Positions 19,027-30,983 of a stretch of 64,000 nucleotides of DNA are shown here, piece after piece. Each line of letters begins with the position of its first letter. Position 1 is the first letter of the stretch. Source of the DNA: Aureimonas phyllosphaerae (GTDB lineage: Bacteria; Pseudomonadota; Alphaproteobacteria; Rhizobiales; Rhizobiaceae); the NCBI RefSeq assembly GCF_900113065.1, contig NZ_FOOA01000002.1, forward strand, positions 62,001 to 126,000, in the 5' to 3' direction. The notes under the pieces were generated by a model that worked only from the letters and a program-made list of their open reading frames with translations, had not been told where the DNA came from and did no database searches. The position numbers were made by a program, and so were the translations under genes.

Positions 19027-20339
19027 TCGTAGCGCAGGGCCTCGACGGGATCGAGTTTCGATGCCTGCCAGGACGGGAAGATCGTCGCGAGGAAGGACAG
19101 TCCGATGGCCATGGCGACCACCGTGACGACCTCGCTCACGTCGATCTCGGCCGGCAGGCGGGACAGAAAATAGAACTCCGGATTGAACAACGTGGTGCCG
19201 GAGACCCAGGAGAAGAACTGCCGGAGGTTCTCGATGTTCAGGCAGAACAGCGTCCCGAGGACAAAGCCCGCGAGCGTACCGGCGACGCCAATCGACGCGC
19301 CGGTAATCAGGAAGACGCGCATGATTGAGCCGCGCGTCGCGCCCATGGTCCGCATGATGGCAATGTCGCGGCCCTTGTCCTTCACGAGCATGAAGAGACC
19401 GGAGATGATGTTCAGAGCGGCGACCAGAACGATCAGCGTCAGGATGATGAACATGACGTTCCGCTCGACCTCGAGCGCCGAGAAGAAGCTCTCATTCATG
19501 CGCTGCCATGTCACGGTGTAGTTCGGACGCTCCGCAGCCTGTTCGATCGGCCCCTGCCGGGACACGACCTGATCCGGATCGTTCAGGAAGATCTCGATCG
19601 ACTGCGCCTTGTCCTCGGAATTGAAGAAAAGCTGGGCCTCGCTCAGCGGCATGTAGATGTAGGACGCGTCGTACTCCGACAGGCCGATCTCGAAGACCGC
19701 GACCACCGGATAGGCCTTCACGCGCGGCGTGACGCCGAGCGGCGTGACGTCTCCCTCCGGCGAGACCAACGTGATCGAATCTCCGAGTCCAAGGCCGAGG
19801 GACTGGGCCAGTCGCGAGCCGATCGCCACGCCTTGGCTGGTGTCGAAGTGGTCGATTGAGCCCAGCTGGATATTGCCGGCGACGGGTGTCAGCTTCTGGA
19901 GGTCGGCGCCACGGACGCCCTTTACGAGCGCGCCCGTCGACGCCGTGCCGGAGCCCGAGCCCGTTGCGAGGACCTGCCCCTGGACGAGCGGCATCGTGTA
20001 GGCGACGCCGGGCACCGCAGATATGCGTTTGGCGACTTCGTCGAAATCCGTCAACGGACTATCGATCGGCTGCATGATGACGTGGCCGTTGACGCCGAGG
20101 ATGCGCGTGAGCAGTTCGCCTCGGAAGCCGTTCATCACCGACATGACGATGATGAGCGCCGCAACGCCCAGCATGATGCCGATGAAGGAGAAGCCGGCGA
20201 TCACCGACACACCCGCATCGCGGCGGCGCGAGCGCAGATAGCGCCCGGCGATCATCCACTCAAAACGGGAGAAAGGGCGGGTCTTGCCGGCCGCCTGCCC
20301 GCCGTGGACGGCGTCTTCCAGGGTCTCGGCCGACGTCAC
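19023..20339 (-). CDS. lolC: Lipoprotein-releasing system permease LolC/LolE
   Basis: A 438-residue inner-membrane permease of the LolC/E family; alphaproteobacteria normally have a single such subunit. The first membrane helix lies around residues 43-63 ([20 protein letters not shown]). A large periplasmic domain follows, then three C-terminal helices, and the protein ends in the FtsX-type motif [17 protein letters not shown]. The GTG start at 20339 overlaps the proS stop by 4 bp (GTGA); upstream codons in the same frame belong to proS. Confidence 0.92.
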
Positions 20340-21658
20340 GCGGACAGACGCGCCAAGATGTCGCCGACCGGTAGCGTCTCCCGCTCGCCGCTCGCACGAT
20401 GCTTGATCTCGACCTCGCCTGCCTTCGCCCCGCGCGGACCGACGATCACCTGCACGGGCAGGCCGATCAGATCCATCGTCGCGAACTTCGCTCCGGCGCG
20501 CGTGTCCTCGTCGTCGTAGAGGACGTCGTGCCCGGCCGCCTGAAGTTCGGCGTAAAGACGGTCGCCGACCGCGTCGCAGTCGGCGTCGCCCGGCTTCATG
20601 TTGACGAGGCCGACGTCGAACGGCGCAACGCCCTTCGGCCAGATGATGCCGTTCTCGTCGTGGCTCGCCTCGATGATCGCCGCGATCAGGCGGCTTGGAC
20701 CGATACCGTAGGAACCCATCTGCACGGGTACTTCCTTGCCGTCCGGACCCGTGACGGTAGCGCCCATCGGCTCGGAATACTTGGTGCCGAAATGGAAGAT
20801 GTGTCCGACCTCGATGCCGCGCGCGGCGAGGCGATCGCCCTCGGCGACGGCGTTCCACGCGCTCTCATCGTGCATCTCCTCGGTCGCGGCATAGGGCATC
20901 GTCCAGGTCTGGACGATCGAAGCCAGCGACGCCGCATCGTTGAAGTCGATCCCCTCGCCCGGCACCGCCATGTCGAGGTAGTCCCGATGACAGAACACCT
21001 CGCTCTCGCCGGTCGACGCGAGAATGATGAACTCGTGGGAGAGTTCGCCGCCGATCGGGCCCGTGTCGGCACGCATCGGGATCGCCTTCAGGCCCATGCG
21101 CGCGAAGGTGCGAAGATAGGCCACGAACATGCGGTCGTAGGCGGTCTTGGACGACTCGTAGTCGATGTCGAAGGAATAGGCGTCCTTCATCAGGAACTCT
21201 CTGGAGCGCATCACGCCGAAGCGCGGGCGCACCTCGTCGCGGAACTTCCACTGGATGTGGTAGAGGTTCAGCGGCAGGTCCTTGTAGGAGCGCACGTAGG
21301 ACCGGAAGATATCGGTGACCATCTCCTCGTTGGTCGGGCCAAACAGGAGGTCGCGCTCGTGCCGGTCCTGGATGCGCAGCATCTCCTTGCCGTAGTCGTC
21401 GTAACGTCCGCTCTCTCGCCAGAGGTCGGCCGACTGGATGGTCGGCATCAGAAGCTCGATCGCACCCGAGCGGTCCTGCTCCTCGCGGATGATCTTCGTC
21501 ACCTTGTCGAGCACCCGCTTGCCGAGCGGCAGGAACGAGTAGAGCCCCGCTGCCTGCTGGCGGATCATGCCCGCTCGCAGCATCAGCCGGTGCGACACGA
21601 TCTCGGCTTCCTTCGGGGTTTCCTTCAGGATCGGCAGGAAGTAGCGGGACAGGCGCAT
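20336..21658 (-). CDS. proS: Prolyl-tRNA synthetase, short type
   Basis: ProS (440 aa) charges tRNA-Pro. Class II motifs are visible: motif 1 region in [26 protein letters not shown], motif 2 [18 protein letters not shown] (about residues 138-155), and motif 3 [16 protein letters not shown] (about 317-332). The anticodon-binding domain ends the protein. The ~180-residue editing insertion of the E. coli enzyme is absent, as usual in alphaproteobacteria, so mischarged Ala-tRNA-Pro must be cleared in trans. It heads the proS-lolC-lolD unit. Confidence 0.95.
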   Translation of the reverse strand: MRLSRYFLPILKETPKEAEIVSHRLMLRAGMIRQQAAGLYSFLPLGKRVLDKVTKIIREEQDRSGAIELLMPTIQSADLWRESGRYDDYGKEMLRIQDRHERDLLFGPTNEEMVTDIFRSYVRSYKDLPLNLYHIQWKFRDEVRPRFGVMRSREFLMKDAYSFDIDYESSKTAYDRMFVAYLRTFARMGLKAIPMRADTGPIGGELSHEFIILASTGESEVFCHRDYLDMAVPGEGIDFNDAASLASIVQTWTMPYAATEEMHDESAWNAVAEGDRLAARGIEVGHIFHFGTKYSEPMGATVTGPDGKEVPVQMGSYGIGPSRLIAAIIEASHDENGIIWPKGVAPFDVGLVNMKPGDADCDAVGDRLYAELQAAGHDVLYDDEDTRAGAKFATMDLIGLPVQVIVGPRGAKAGEVEIKHRASGERETLPVGDILARLSA

Positions 21659-22011
21659 GGAAACTCGTGCGGTTCGCGTTCGGACTTACGACGTGTCGTC
21701 AGCAAGCTCTTAACCACTCGCCGAAAGCTTGGGAAGCGAGGCGCGGAACTGGCAAGCCGCAGCGCAGGATTGATGCAAGGTCGGCGCAGATAGGAATTTG
21801 CCGAAAACGCAGGCAGCGTGACGAAAAACTGTCACAAAAGTCGGAATTTGAGTCGACAAGGCTCGGGATTCGTCGATAGATACGCACCGTCAAGAGGAAC
21901 GCCCCGACGGGCGCAGATCGCTTGGTTCAGTCATGGGAGGACGTGGTTTCCGGCGCGCGAGAAGCGCCGCCCCGGTCTCGACACCGGAGCGGAACCCGGA
22001 CCAGGCACCTT
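21659..22011. other. Upstream region of proS
   Basis: This ~350-bp stretch contains no credible gene. It should hold the proS promoter, but I cannot fix -35/-10 boxes. An inverted repeat GTGAC-N8-GTCAC lies at 21818-21835. Its spacing does not match CRP or FNR sites. Confidence 0.4.
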
Positions 22012-22043
22012 AAAATGCGAAGCGAAAGCTTCGCATTTTTTTT
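22012..22043 (-). terminator. Rho-independent terminator (bidirectional) after DUF1467 gene
   Basis: A 12-bp perfect stem AAAATGCGAAGC / GCTTCGCATTTT with a four-base loop (GAAA on the plus strand), flanked by T-runs on both strands. It lies 15 bp beyond the stop of the DUF1467 gene and so ends the long leftward transcript that begins at nuoA, or its last segment. Confidence 0.85.
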
Positions 22044-22057
22044 GGGCGCCGTTCGGC

Positions 22058-22324
22058 TCAGGTTCCTGGGACGATGTGCGGGAACGATCCTGGTCCGATG
22101 CCCAAAACTTCCGTCACGAGATAGAACAGCGCGAACACCGCAGTCGCTAGCAGAGTATTGTGGAATGCGACCCGCGCCACGCTGAACCGCGCGGGGGCGC
22201 TGTGCGTGGTGCCGAGCACCACTTCGCCTTCGTCCGCCTGCGAGCGCATGCGGATCGGAAGGACGATGAAAAGCACGGTCCACCAGATCACGAAGTAGAT
22301 GGCGACCGAGGTCAGGATCCCCAT
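22058..22324 (-). CDS. DUF1467 membrane protein
   Basis: An 88-residue protein with two membrane helices (about residues 4-24 and 55-75) joined by a loop containing the family hallmark LPIRMRSQADEGEVV. DUF1467 proteins are found next to proS and rnj in many Hyphomicrobiales; their function is unknown. A strong terminator follows directly. Confidence 0.88.
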   Translation of the reverse strand: MGILTSVAIYFVIWWTVLFIVLPIRMRSQADEGEVVLGTTHSAPARFSVARVAFHNTLLATAVFALFYLVTEVLGIGPGSFPHIVPGT

Positions 22325-22418
22325 GATGCTTCTCCAGGCTCTGTCAGGCCGTCCGAAGGTCCGGGCGCCTTCCCGGACCTCACCTTACGCAGGGATGCGG
22401 CGTGAGCGAGGCGCGACG

Positions 22419-24113
22419 TCAGCCGCGGGTCACGAAAACCGTCACCGCCGGCTTCTTGCCCCAAACATCGTAGGCCTCGCCGCGCACGGCGCGGCGAACC
22501 GCCTCGCGCACGAGTTCGAGATCCTTGCGACGCCCGCGTGGAATGCTCTCGACGGCACCGGCGGCAACTTCCATCAGGACGTCGACGAACTCTTCGCCTT
22601 CCTCGTCCTTCTCCGGCAAGCCCATCGCGACGACTTCGGGGTCGATGTCGAGTTCAAGCTTCTCGTCGAGCTCGACCAGCACCGAGACGTGTCCCGCAAA
22701 CGAGAGGCGCCGGCGCTCGCCGATGCCCATCTGCTCCGCGGTCCCCACGAGGTGACCGTCCTTGTAGATGCGTCCGAACGGCACCTCGTCGATCACGGTC
22801 GCCGCACCTGGCGCCAACCGGAGGAGCTTGCCGTTGCGGATCGTCACGACTTCCGGCACGCCGAGTTCGCGTGCGAGGCCCGCATGGGCCATCAGGTGCG
22901 CGGCCTCGCCATGCGCCGGCACGGCGATCTTCGGGCGAACCCATTCGTACATCTGACGAAGCTCGCTGCGACGCGGATGGCCGGAGACGTGCACGAGCTG
23001 GTCGTGATCCTCGATCACCTTCACGCCGCGCTCGATGAGCGCGTTCTTGATGTCGAGGATGGCCTTCTCGTTGCCCGGAATGGAGCGCGAGGAGAAGATC
23101 ACCGTATCGCCCTTCGACAGCGCCACGGTCGGGTGCTCGTCGCGCGCCAGCTTGGCGAGTGCGGCGCGCGGCTCACCCTGGCTTCCCGTGAGGACGATCA
23201 CGGCCTTGTCGCTCGGGAGGTAGCCGAAATCCTGCTCGCTCACGAACGGCGCAATGCCTTCGAGGTAGCCGAGTTCTTCCGCCACATCGGCGACGCGCTT
23301 CATCGAGCGCCCCAGCAGAAGAACCTGCCGGTCGGCCTCGGCCGCCGCCTTCGCGATCGAACGCACACGGCCGACATTCGACGAGAAGGTCGTGATCGCC
23401 ACGCGACCCTTCGCCTCGCGGATGATCTGCGACAGCGACTGCGTCACATCCTGCTCGCTGGGCGAAACACCCTCGCGCATCGCATTGGTCGAATCGCAGA
23501 CGAGCGCGAGCACGCCCTCGTCGCCGATCTGGCGAAGGCGCGTCTCATCGGTCGGGTCACCGAGGGCCGGCGTCGCGTCAATCTTCCAGTCGCCGGTATG
23601 AAGAACCGTGCCGGCGGGTGTCCGGATCGCGAGCGCCACCGGCTCCGGGATCGAATGCGTCACGTTGATGGCCTCGATCGAGAACGGCCCGATATCGAAA
23701 CGGTCCCCAGCCCGGAAGATCTCGAGCGGCACCTTGGGCGCGCCGGGCTCGCCTTCCCGCTTTGCCTGAAGCAGAGCCGCAGTGAAGGGAGTCGCGTAGA
23801 CCGGGGCCTTCAGCCGGGGCCAAAGGGTAAGCACGGCACCGTAGTGATCTTCGTGAGCGTGGGTGATGATGATCGCCTTCAGGCGATCCAGCCGTGCCTC
23901 GATGAAGGACAGGTCCGGCATTACGAGGTCGATTCCGGGGAACTCAGGCCCGGCAAACGAGACGCCGCAGTCGATCGCGATCCATTCGCGCTGGCCGGGA
24001 GGGCCGTAGCCGTAGAGGCCGAAGTTCATTCCAATTTCGCCGATGCCGCCGAGCGGCACGAAAACCAGTTCGTTCAATGTCGTCATTCTTTCGTTCTTGG
24101 CATGCCTCAGCAT
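22419..24113 (-). CDS. rnj: Ribonuclease J
   Basis: RNase J (564 aa from ATG 24113) is a metallo-beta-lactamase/beta-CASP nuclease with 5'-3' exo- and endonuclease activity in RNA turnover. The zinc motif THAHEDHYG is at about residues 79-87. Further ligands lie around HTGDWKID and in VSGHPRRSEL, and PAHGEAAH follows in the beta-CASP/MBL return. I give ATG 24113, which has GGAAAGG upstream; ATG 24086 (MTTLNELVF) is an alternative closer to family starts. It lies 62 bp after birA on the same strand. Confidence 0.94.
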   Translation of the reverse strand: MLRHAKNERMTTLNELVFVPLGGIGEIGMNFGLYGYGPPGQREWIAIDCGVSFAGPEFPGIDLVMPDLSFIEARLDRLKAIIITHAHEDHYGAVLTLWPRLKAPVYATPFTAALLQAKREGEPGAPKVPLEIFRAGDRFDIGPFSIEAINVTHSIPEPVALAIRTPAGTVLHTGDWKIDATPALGDPTDETRLRQIGDEGVLALVCDSTNAMREGVSPSEQDVTQSLSQIIREAKGRVAITTFSSNVGRVRSIAKAAAEADRQVLLLGRSMKRVADVAEELGYLEGIAPFVSEQDFGYLPSDKAVIVLTGSQGEPRAALAKLARDEHPTVALSKGDTVIFSSRSIPGNEKAILDIKNALIERGVKVIEDHDQLVHVSGHPRRSELRQMYEWVRPKIAVPAHGEAAHLMAHAGLARELGVPEVVTIRNGKLLRLAPGAATVIDEVPFGRIYKDGHLVGTAEQMGIGERRRLSFAGHVSVLVELDEKLELDIDPEVVAMGLPEKDEEGEEFVDVLMEVAAGAVESIPRGRRKDLELVREAVRRAVRGEAYDVWGKKPAVTVFVTRG

Positions 24114-24175
24114 GCAGCCTTTCCGTCATTCATCAGCCGGGGGTCGCCCGGAATCGGTTTTGGCGTGAGCTGTGC

Positions 24176-24946
24176 TCAAACGCCTGCGGTCTGGCGGAGG
24201 AAGAAGAGATCCCCCGCCGAAAAGTGTCGGCGCTCGCCGTTCGGCAGTCCGAGAACGAGGCGGCCGCCCTCGTCAAGATCCACGAAAATGCCTTCCACCG
24301 ACGATCCATCGGGAAGGTTGACACGGCACATCTCGCCGCGGCCCACCGAGTGACGGAGCCACTGCGCCCTCACCTCGTGAAACTGGCGACCCGCGTCCCA
24401 AAATTCCAGTGCCGCCTCGACGCCTGCGGCGACATGCTCGAAAACCGTCGGCAGATCGCCTCGATATCCGGCGTCTCGGAGACTGGTCACGGAATAGGGC
24501 GTATCGCCTGCCCCCGTCGCAACGTTGACGCCGCAACCAATGGCGACCGCTCGACGCTCACCGGTGCTGCGCTCGCTCTCCAGTAGAATACCGACCGCCT
24601 TCGCGCCGCTGAGCAGGATGTCGTTTGGCCATTTGATGCCCACCAGCGCGGGATCGATCCCAGGGAGCCGAGCCAGACCGTTGCGGACGCCTAGGGCCAC
24701 CACCAGCGGAAGATCGATGACATGCTGGTCGCTCGACGGATCGACGATCAGGAGCGTGGCGAACAGATTGCCGCGCTCGGAGAGCCAGGACCGTCCGCGA
24801 CGTCCACGACCTGCCGACTGGCGGGCCGCCGTGATCCAGAGAGGACCGGGATCGCCTGCTCGAGCGGCCTCGAGCGCGACGGCGTTGGTCGAGCCGACTT
24901 CGTCGAGCGCGAGATGACGCCGCGTGCGATGAGGTCGGCCGGCCAT
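24176..24946 (-). CDS. birA: Biotin--[acetyl-CoA-carboxylase] ligase
   Basis: A 256-residue biotin protein ligase that biotinylates the carboxylase carrier protein. The adenylate loop is GRGRRGRSW (about residues 46-54) and the biotin-binding segment is KWPNDILL (about 104-111). There is no N-terminal helix-turn-helix, so unlike E. coli BirA this enzyme cannot act as the bio repressor. It starts 7 bp after nuoN and is likely the tail of the nuo transcript, the usual rhizobial order. Confidence 0.93.
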   Translation of the reverse strand: MAGRPHRTRRHLALDEVGSTNAVALEAARAGDPGPLWITAARQSAGRGRRGRSWLSERGNLFATLLIVDPSSDQHVIDLPLVVALGVRNGLARLPGIDPALVGIKWPNDILLSGAKAVGILLESERSTGERRAVAIGCGVNVATGAGDTPYSVTSLRDAGYRGDLPTVFEHVAAGVEAALEFWDAGRQFHEVRAQWLRHSVGRGEMCRVNLPDGSSVEGIFVDLDEGGRLVLGLPNGERRHFSAGDLFFLRQTAGV

Positions 24947-24953
24947 TCGCCCG

Positions 24954-26399
24954 TCAGAAGAAGGTATGGGCCGCTGCCGCGGCGGCCGCGAACAGCGGAC
25001 CCGCGAGAACGATGTAGGCGGGGAAGATGAAGATCGTTGCGGCGCCCGCCACGAGCTTCAGCTCCATGCTCATCGGCTCGAAACCGGCGAGCGGCTCGTC
25101 GAACCACATCACCTTCACTATCCGCAGATAGTAGAACAGGCCGATCGTCGATGCGATCACGCCGATCACCGCCAGCGGCACAAGCCCCGCGCCGACCGCG
25201 GCGATGAAGACGTAGTACTTGCCCCAGAAGCCGAGCAGCGGAGGCAGGCCTGCCAGCGACAGCATCAGCACCGTCATTGCCAGCGCCATCATCGGGTTCG
25301 TGCGCGACAGGCCGGCGAGCTCGTAGACATCCTCCACCATGCCGTCGCGGCGACGCATCGCGAGAATCAGGGCGAAGGTTCCGAGCGTCATGGTGACGTA
25401 GGTCGCCATGTAGATCAGGACGCCCTGGACGCCAGCCTCGGTGCCGGCCGCAAGACCGACAAGCACGTAGCCCATGTGGCCGATCGACGAGTAGGCCATC
25501 AGGCGCTTGATGTTGCGCTGACCGATCGCGGCGAAGGAGCCAAACAGCATCGACGCGATCGACAGGAACACGACGACCTGCTGCCAGTCCGGCGTCATCG
25601 GTCCGAAGCTCTGGACCGTGAATCGGGTGAGAAGCGCTACCGCCGCAACCTTCGGCGCACCAGCCAGCAGCGCCGTCACCGGCGTCGGCGCGCCCTCGTA
25701 AACGTCGGGCGTCCACATGTGGAACGGCACGGCCGAAATCTTGAAGGCAAGGCCAGCCAGCACGAAGACGAGACCGACGATCAGGCCGAGCGATCGGGCG
25801 CCGTCCTGCGCGACGGCCTCGGCGATCGCACGGAACTCGATTTGGCCCGTGAAGCCGTAGACGAGCGACGCGCCGTAGAGGAGCATGCCCGACGAGAGCG
25901 CGCCAAGGACGAAGTATTTCAGGCCCGCCTCGGTCGACTTGACGTGGTCGCGGTGGATCGCGGCGATCACGTAGATCGCGAGCGACTGGAGCTCGAGACC
26001 CATGTAAAGCGCGATCAGGTCGCCTGCGGAGACCATGACCAGCATGCCCGTCGTGCAGAGCACGATGAGAACCGGAAGCTCGAAATTGGCGAAGCGCTCG
26101 CGCTCCGCGTAGCCGGTCGACATCAGCACCGCAGCCGCCGCACCGATCAGCACCAGCGCCTTCATGAAGCGAGCGAACGGGTCGAGGATGATCGAACCGC
26201 CGAACGCTAGGCCGGTTGGCGTGGCGAACAGCAGCCAAACCAGTGCGAAGAGCAACGTTCCAACCGTCAGTGACGTCACCAGCCTGGCGCTCTTCTCGCC
26301 GAGGAACGTCCCGACCATCAACAGGCCCATCGCACCGACGCTGAGGATCAGCTCGGGGCCGACGATGGGGAGGCTTTGCGCCACGAATTGCGAAAACAT
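24954..26399 (-). CDS. nuoN: NADH-quinone oxidoreductase subunit N
   Basis: NuoN (481 aa) is one of three antiporter-like membrane subunits of complex I. Fourteen hydrophobic segments can be traced. The conserved Lys-bearing helix ([20 protein letters not shown], about residues 219-238) and [17 protein letters not shown] are present. The start ATG 26399 opens [17 protein letters not shown]; the frame is open further upstream only as an accident inside nuoM. Confidence 0.96.
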   Translation of the reverse strand: MFSQFVAQSLPIVGPELILSVGAMGLLMVGTFLGEKSARLVTSLTVGTLLFALVWLLFATPTGLAFGGSIILDPFARFMKALVLIGAAAAVLMSTGYAERERFANFELPVLIVLCTTGMLVMVSAGDLIALYMGLELQSLAIYVIAAIHRDHVKSTEAGLKYFVLGALSSGMLLYGASLVYGFTGQIEFRAIAEAVAQDGARSLGLIVGLVFVLAGLAFKISAVPFHMWTPDVYEGAPTPVTALLAGAPKVAAVALLTRFTVQSFGPMTPDWQQVVVFLSIASMLFGSFAAIGQRNIKRLMAYSSIGHMGYVLVGLAAGTEAGVQGVLIYMATYVTMTLGTFALILAMRRRDGMVEDVYELAGLSRTNPMMALAMTVLMLSLAGLPPLLGFWGKYYVFIAAVGAGLVPLAVIGVIASTIGLFYYLRIVKVMWFDEPLAGFEPMSMELKLVAGAATIFIFPAYIVLAGPLFAAAAAAAHTFF

Positions 26400-26419
26400 C
26401 GGTTCGCCCTGCCCGTTCT

Positions 26420-27931
26420 TTAGTTCTGGATCGAGGCGACGCTGGACGCGGCCTCGATAGCGGCCGTGTAGCTCGACAGGAGCTGATCTACGGATGCCGT
26501 CGTCACGTTGAAGACCGGCATCGGATAGACGCCGAAGAAGACCGTCAGCACAGCTAGCGGATAGAGCAGCGCCTTCTCGCGTGGCGTCAGGTCGAGGATC
26601 GACTTGAGGTTGTCCTTGTCGAGCGCCCCGAGAATGACGCGGCGGAAGAGCCAAAGCGCATAGGCCGCCGACAGGATGACGCCCGTCGCCGCGAAGATCG
26701 CGACCCAAGAGTTCACGCGGAACACGCCCATCAGCGTCATGAACTCGCCGACGAAGCCCGACGTGCCCGGCAGGCCGACATTGCCCATCGTGAAAAGAAG
26801 CATCATGGCGGCGTAGGCCGGCATGCGGTTCACGAGACCGCCATAAGCAGCGATATCGCGGGTGTGCATGCGGTCGTAGACGACGCCGACACACAGGAAC
26901 AGCGCACCCGAGATCAGCCCGTGGCTGAGCATCTGGAAGATCGCGCCCTGAACGCCCTGCTCATTGGCCGCGAAAATGCCCATGGTGACGAAGCCCATGT
27001 GCGCGACGGACGAGTAGGCGATCAGCTTCTTGATGTCCTCCTGCATCAGCGCAACCAGCGAGGTGTAGATGATGGCGACGACGGACAGCACGAAGACGAA
27101 CGGGGCGAAGTCGGCCGACGCCAGCGGGAACATCGGAAGCGAGAAGCGCAGGAAGCCGTAGCCGCCAAGCTTCAGAAGGATGCCTGCGAGGATCACGGAG
27201 CCGGCCGTCGGTGCCTCGACGTGCGCGTCGGGTAGCCAGGTGTGGACCGGCCACATCGGCATCTTTACCGCGAACGAGGCGAAGAAGGCGATCCAGAGCC
27301 ACGTCTGCATCGACGCCGGGAACTGGTAGGCGAGGAGCTCCGGAATCGAGGTCGTGCCGGCGGTCCAGTACATCGCCATGATCGCGACGAGCATGAGGAC
27401 CGAACCGAGGAACGTGTAGAGGAAGAACTTGTAGGACGCGTAGACGCGCCGCTTACCGCCCCAGACGCCGATGATCAGGAACATCGGGATGAGGGAGCCC
27501 TCGAAGAAGAGGTAGAACAGCACGATATCGAGCGCGCAAAAGACGCCGACGACCAGCGTCTCGAGTACGAGAAACGCGATCATGTACTCCTTCACCCGAA
27601 CCGTGATCGCGTCACGGCTGGCAAGGATGCAGATCGGCATCAGGAAGGTCGTCAGGATGACGAACAGCATGGAGATGCCGTCGACGCCCATCCGGTAGGC
27701 GATGCCCCCGGTCAGCCACTCAGCTTCCTCGACGAACTGGAAACCGGCGACGGACTTGTCGAAGCCGATCCAGATGAACAGCGAAAGCAGGAAAGTGAAG
27801 ACCGAGACGAGCAGCGCGACATTGCGGATGTTGCGGCGCGCCAGCTCGGAGTCGTCCCGCGTGAACAGGATGATCAGCACGCCGACCAGCGGCGCGAAGG
27901 TGATGGTCGATAGGATCGGCCAGCCGGACAT
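26420..27931 (-). CDS. nuoM: NADH-quinone oxidoreductase subunit M
   Basis: NuoM (503 aa) is an antiporter-like proton channel subunit of complex [22 protein letters not shown] carries the conserved lysine, followed by [16 protein letters not shown]; about 14 membrane helices are seen. Its ATG shares one base with the nuoL stop (TGATG), so translation is coupled. Confidence 0.97.
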   Translation of the reverse strand: MSGWPILSTITFAPLVGVLIILFTRDDSELARRNIRNVALLVSVFTFLLSLFIWIGFDKSVAGFQFVEEAEWLTGGIAYRMGVDGISMLFVILTTFLMPICILASRDAITVRVKEYMIAFLVLETLVVGVFCALDIVLFYLFFEGSLIPMFLIIGVWGGKRRVYASYKFFLYTFLGSVLMLVAIMAMYWTAGTTSIPELLAYQFPASMQTWLWIAFFASFAVKMPMWPVHTWLPDAHVEAPTAGSVILAGILLKLGGYGFLRFSLPMFPLASADFAPFVFVLSVVAIIYTSLVALMQEDIKKLIAYSSVAHMGFVTMGIFAANEQGVQGAIFQMLSHGLISGALFLCVGVVYDRMHTRDIAAYGGLVNRMPAYAAMMLLFTMGNVGLPGTSGFVGEFMTLMGVFRVNSWVAIFAATGVILSAAYALWLFRRVILGALDKDNLKSILDLTPREKALLYPLAVLTVFFGVYPMPVFNVTTASVDQLLSSYTAAIEAASSVASIQN

Positions 27932-29910
27932 CAGCGCATTCCCCCGAACATCATGAAGGTGACGAGCGCCGCGACGCCGATCAGCATGACGAAGGCATAG
28001 TGGTAGAGATAGCCGGTCTGCAGGCGGACGACCCAGCCGGTCACGTCGAGAGCGCGGGCCGAGATGCCGTCCGGGCCGAGGCGATCGATGACTGCGACGT
28101 CACCCTTCTTCCACAGGAAGCGGCCGAGCCACTTGGCCGAGCGTACGAACAGGACGTCGTAGAGTTCGTCGAAGTACCACTTGTTGAGGAGGAATTTGTA
28201 GAGGCTGGGGTTGCGCGCCGCCACCTGCGCGGGGCGCTGCGGCTGCCGGATGTAGAAGATGTAGGCGACCACGAAGCCAAGAACCATCGCGATGGTTGGC
28301 GACCAGACGACCAGCGCCGGGACCTCGTGGGCCTCGTGCAGGATGTGGTTCTCCGGGCCCGCGAAAAGCGCCGTATGCCAGAAGGTCTCGTAGCTGCCGC
28401 CCAGGAAGAACGGGTAGAAGACGATACCGGCGAGCAGCGCTCCGGCCGACAGGATGAACAACGGCGTCGTCATCACAAGCGGCGACTCGTGCACATGGTG
28501 CATGACCTCGTGGCTCGCGCGAGGCTTCCCGTGGAAGGTCAGGAAGACGAGGCGCCAGGAATAGAAGCTCGTGAGCGCCGCCGCGATGACCGTCATCATG
28601 TAGCCGTACATGGCGAAGGCGTTTTCGCCCGCGAACGCGCTCTCGATGATCGCGTCCTTTGAATAGTAGCCGGCGGTGAACGGGAAGCCGGTCAGCGCCA
28701 GCGTGCCGATCATCATCGTCCAGTAGGTGATCGGGATGTGCTTCCGCAGGCCGCCCATGTGACGCATGTCCTGCTCGCCGTCGACCGCATGGATCACCGA
28801 GCCGGCGCCGAGGAACAGGAGCGCCTTGAAGAAGGCGTGGGTGAACAGGTGGAAGATCGCGGCCCCGTAGGCTCCGACGCCGAGGGCGACGAACATGTAG
28901 CCGAGCTGGGAACAGGTCGAATAGGCGATCACGCGCTTGATGTCGTTCTGCACGAGGCCGATCGTGGCCGCGAAGAACGCCGTTGTCGCGCCGATGAACG
29001 TGACGAAGGTCAGCGCGGAGTGGCTGAGTTCGAATACCGGGGACAGCCGGGCGAGCATGAAGACGCCGGCGGTGACCATCGTCGCCGCGTGGATCAGCGC
29101 CGACACCGGGGTCGGGCCTTCCATCGCGTCCGGCAGCCAGGTGTGCAGGCCGATCTGCGCGGATTTGCCCATCGCGCCCATGAAGAGCAGGAGGCAGATG
29201 GCGGTCATCGCGCCGGCGGCGGGCAGCGAGTAACCGGCAAAGTTCAGGATCGGAGCGGCAGCGTTGGCGGCCGCCCCCCCGCCTTCGGGATAGATCGTCC
29301 CGACCATCTGGCCGGCGCCGGCGAAGATCGTGTCGAGGTTGGCGGATCCGAACACCATGAACAGGCCGAAGATACCGAGGAGAAAGCCGAAGTCGCCGAC
29401 GCGGTTGACGACGAAGGCCTTCATCGCCGCGGCGTTGGCCGAGGGCTTCTGATACCAGAAGCCGATCAGAAGATAGGACGCGAGGCCGACGCCTTCCCAG
29501 CCGAAGAACATCTGAACGAGGTTGTCGGCGGTCACCAGCGTGAGCATCGCGAAGGTGAAGAGCGACAGGTAGGCGAAGAAGCGCGGGCGCGAGTCGTCGT
29601 GGTGCATGTACCCGATCGAGTACACATGCACGAGCGCCGACACCGTGTTGACGACGACCAGCATGACAAGCGTCAGGCGGTCGATCCGCAGCTGCCAGGA
29701 GATATCGAGCGTGCCGGCCTTCATCCACTGAAGGACCTGCACGTGCTGCGTCTCGCCGCCGAACGACAGGAAGCCGATCCAGGACAGGAGCGCCGCCGCG
29801 ATCAGGAGACCGCTCGTGACGTATTCCGAGGCCTTGGCGCCGATGCGGTTGCCAAACAGGCCGGCGACGATGAAGCCGACGAGCGGCAGAAGGACGATCA
29901 GGGTATACAT
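27931..29910 (-). CDS. nuoL: NADH-quinone oxidoreductase subunit L
   Basis: NuoL (659 aa) is the distal antiporter-like subunit of complex [22 protein letters not shown] (about residues 229-249) and [18 protein letters not shown] mark the discontinuous helices. The C-terminal part carries the lateral amphipathic helix and last transmembrane anchor found only in NuoL. It begins 10 bp after nuoK. Confidence 0.97.
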   Translation of the reverse strand: MYTLIVLLPLVGFIVAGLFGNRIGAKASEYVTSGLLIAAALLSWIGFLSFGGETQHVQVLQWMKAGTLDISWQLRIDRLTLVMLVVVNTVSALVHVYSIGYMHHDDSRPRFFAYLSLFTFAMLTLVTADNLVQMFFGWEGVGLASYLLIGFWYQKPSANAAAMKAFVVNRVGDFGFLLGIFGLFMVFGSANLDTIFAGAGQMVGTIYPEGGGAAANAAAPILNFAGYSLPAAGAMTAICLLLFMGAMGKSAQIGLHTWLPDAMEGPTPVSALIHAATMVTAGVFMLARLSPVFELSHSALTFVTFIGATTAFFAATIGLVQNDIKRVIAYSTCSQLGYMFVALGVGAYGAAIFHLFTHAFFKALLFLGAGSVIHAVDGEQDMRHMGGLRKHIPITYWTMMIGTLALTGFPFTAGYYSKDAIIESAFAGENAFAMYGYMMTVIAAALTSFYSWRLVFLTFHGKPRASHEVMHHVHESPLVMTTPLFILSAGALLAGIVFYPFFLGGSYETFWHTALFAGPENHILHEAHEVPALVVWSPTIAMVLGFVVAYIFYIRQPQRPAQVAARNPSLYKFLLNKWYFDELYDVLFVRSAKWLGRFLWKKGDVAVIDRLGPDGISARALDVTGWVVRLQTGYLYHYAFVMLIGVAALVTFMMFGGMR

Positions 29911-29920
29911 CGCCGCGCGC

Positions 29921-30229
29921 TCAGCCCTTCATCGTGTTGACGTCATCGACGGCGATCGAGCCGCGATTTCGGAAGAAGACGACCAGGATCGCCAGGCCGA
30001 TCGCCGCTTCCGCCGCGGCGACCGTGAGGATGAACAGGGCGAAGACCTGTCCGGCCAGATCGTTCAGGAAGGCGGAGAACGCCACGAGGTTGAGATTGAC
30101 CGACAGGAGGATCAACTCGACCGACATGAGGATCGTGATGATGTTCTTGCGGTTCATGAAGATGCCGAAGACCCCCGTAACGAAGAGGATCGCGGCGACC
30201 GTGAGGTAGTGTCCGAGGCCGACAGCCAT
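29921..30229 (-). CDS. nuoK: NADH-quinone oxidoreductase subunit K
   Basis: NuoK (102 aa, the standard length) has three membrane helices with the two conserved intramembrane glutamates, in [12 protein letters not shown] and [11 protein letters not shown] start at ATG 30229 (MAVGLGHYL); the frame remains open 39 bp upstream but this is not family sequence. Confidence 0.96.
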   Translation of the reverse strand: MAVGLGHYLTVAAILFVTGVFGIFMNRKNIITILMSVELILLSVNLNLVAFSAFLNDLAGQVFALFILTVAAAEAAIGLAILVVFFRNRGSIAVDDVNTMKG

Positions 30230-30251
30230 GGTTCGTGTATCCCTATCTGCC

Positions 30252-30869
30252 TCAGATGCCCTTGCCACTCTCGACCTTGCGGATCTCGATGGCGGTGGCC
30301 GGGTTGCGGGCGACCTGAACGGGGATCGACTGGCGCTTGAGGCCCGGCTTGTGGCGCAGCGTCAGCACGATGGCGCCGATCATCGCGACGAACAGCACGA
30401 GGCCGGCCATCTGAAAGAAGAAGACGTAGCGCGTGTAGAGAACGTGCCCGAGCGCCTGGATGTTGGAGAGCTGCTCCAGCGGCGGGGTCGGCATCACCGT
30501 CTGCGCGCTGAGCTGCGGGGAATAGTAGCTGCCGGTGACCGCGATTATCAGCTGCGCGAGAAGAACCAGACCGATCACGGCGCCGATCGGGGCATACTGA
30601 AGGGCGCCCTGCTTGATGCGACCGAAATCCAGATCCAGCATCATAACGACGAAGAGGAACAGGATCGCCACCGCACCGACATAGACCACGATCAGGATCA
30701 GTGCGAGGAACTCCGCCCCGGTCAGCAAAAACAGGCCCGCGGACGCCACGAATGTCAGGATCAGGAAGAGGACCGAGTGGACGGGGTTCCGGGAGAGGAC
30801 CACCATCATCGCCGAGCCGACGGAGACGATGGCGAAGACGTAGAAGAAGAAGGCTTGCAGCCCCAACAT
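30252..30869 (-). CDS. nuoJ: NADH-quinone oxidoreductase subunit J
   Basis: NuoJ (205 aa) has five membrane helices. The conserved third helix around [19 protein letters not shown] (about residues 61-79) contains the pi-bulge region important for coupling. The soluble C-terminal tail (about 160-205) is variable in the family. It lies 114 bp after nuoI. Confidence 0.95.
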   Translation of the reverse strand: MLGLQAFFFYVFAIVSVGSAMMVVLSRNPVHSVLFLILTFVASAGLFLLTGAEFLALILIVVYVGAVAILFLFVVMMLDLDFGRIKQGALQYAPIGAVIGLVLLAQLIIAVTGSYYSPQLSAQTVMPTPPLEQLSNIQALGHVLYTRYVFFFQMAGLVLFVAMIGAIVLTLRHKPGLKRQSIPVQVARNPATAIEIRKVESGKGI

Positions 30870-30983
30870 GTCGGGCTCCCCCTGAAATCACGGTAGCATC
30901 AAAGGGCGGACGAACGATGACCTCGTTCGCCGCCGGCAGATTCGGTTCGGAGCGTGGCGCGACAGGGCGCCACGGGGTGCGGA

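Noticed and set aside
21818-21835. GTGAC-N8-GTCAC as a CRP/FNR-type site upstream of proS
   Set aside because: Spacing and half-sites do not match either consensus; left only as a note.
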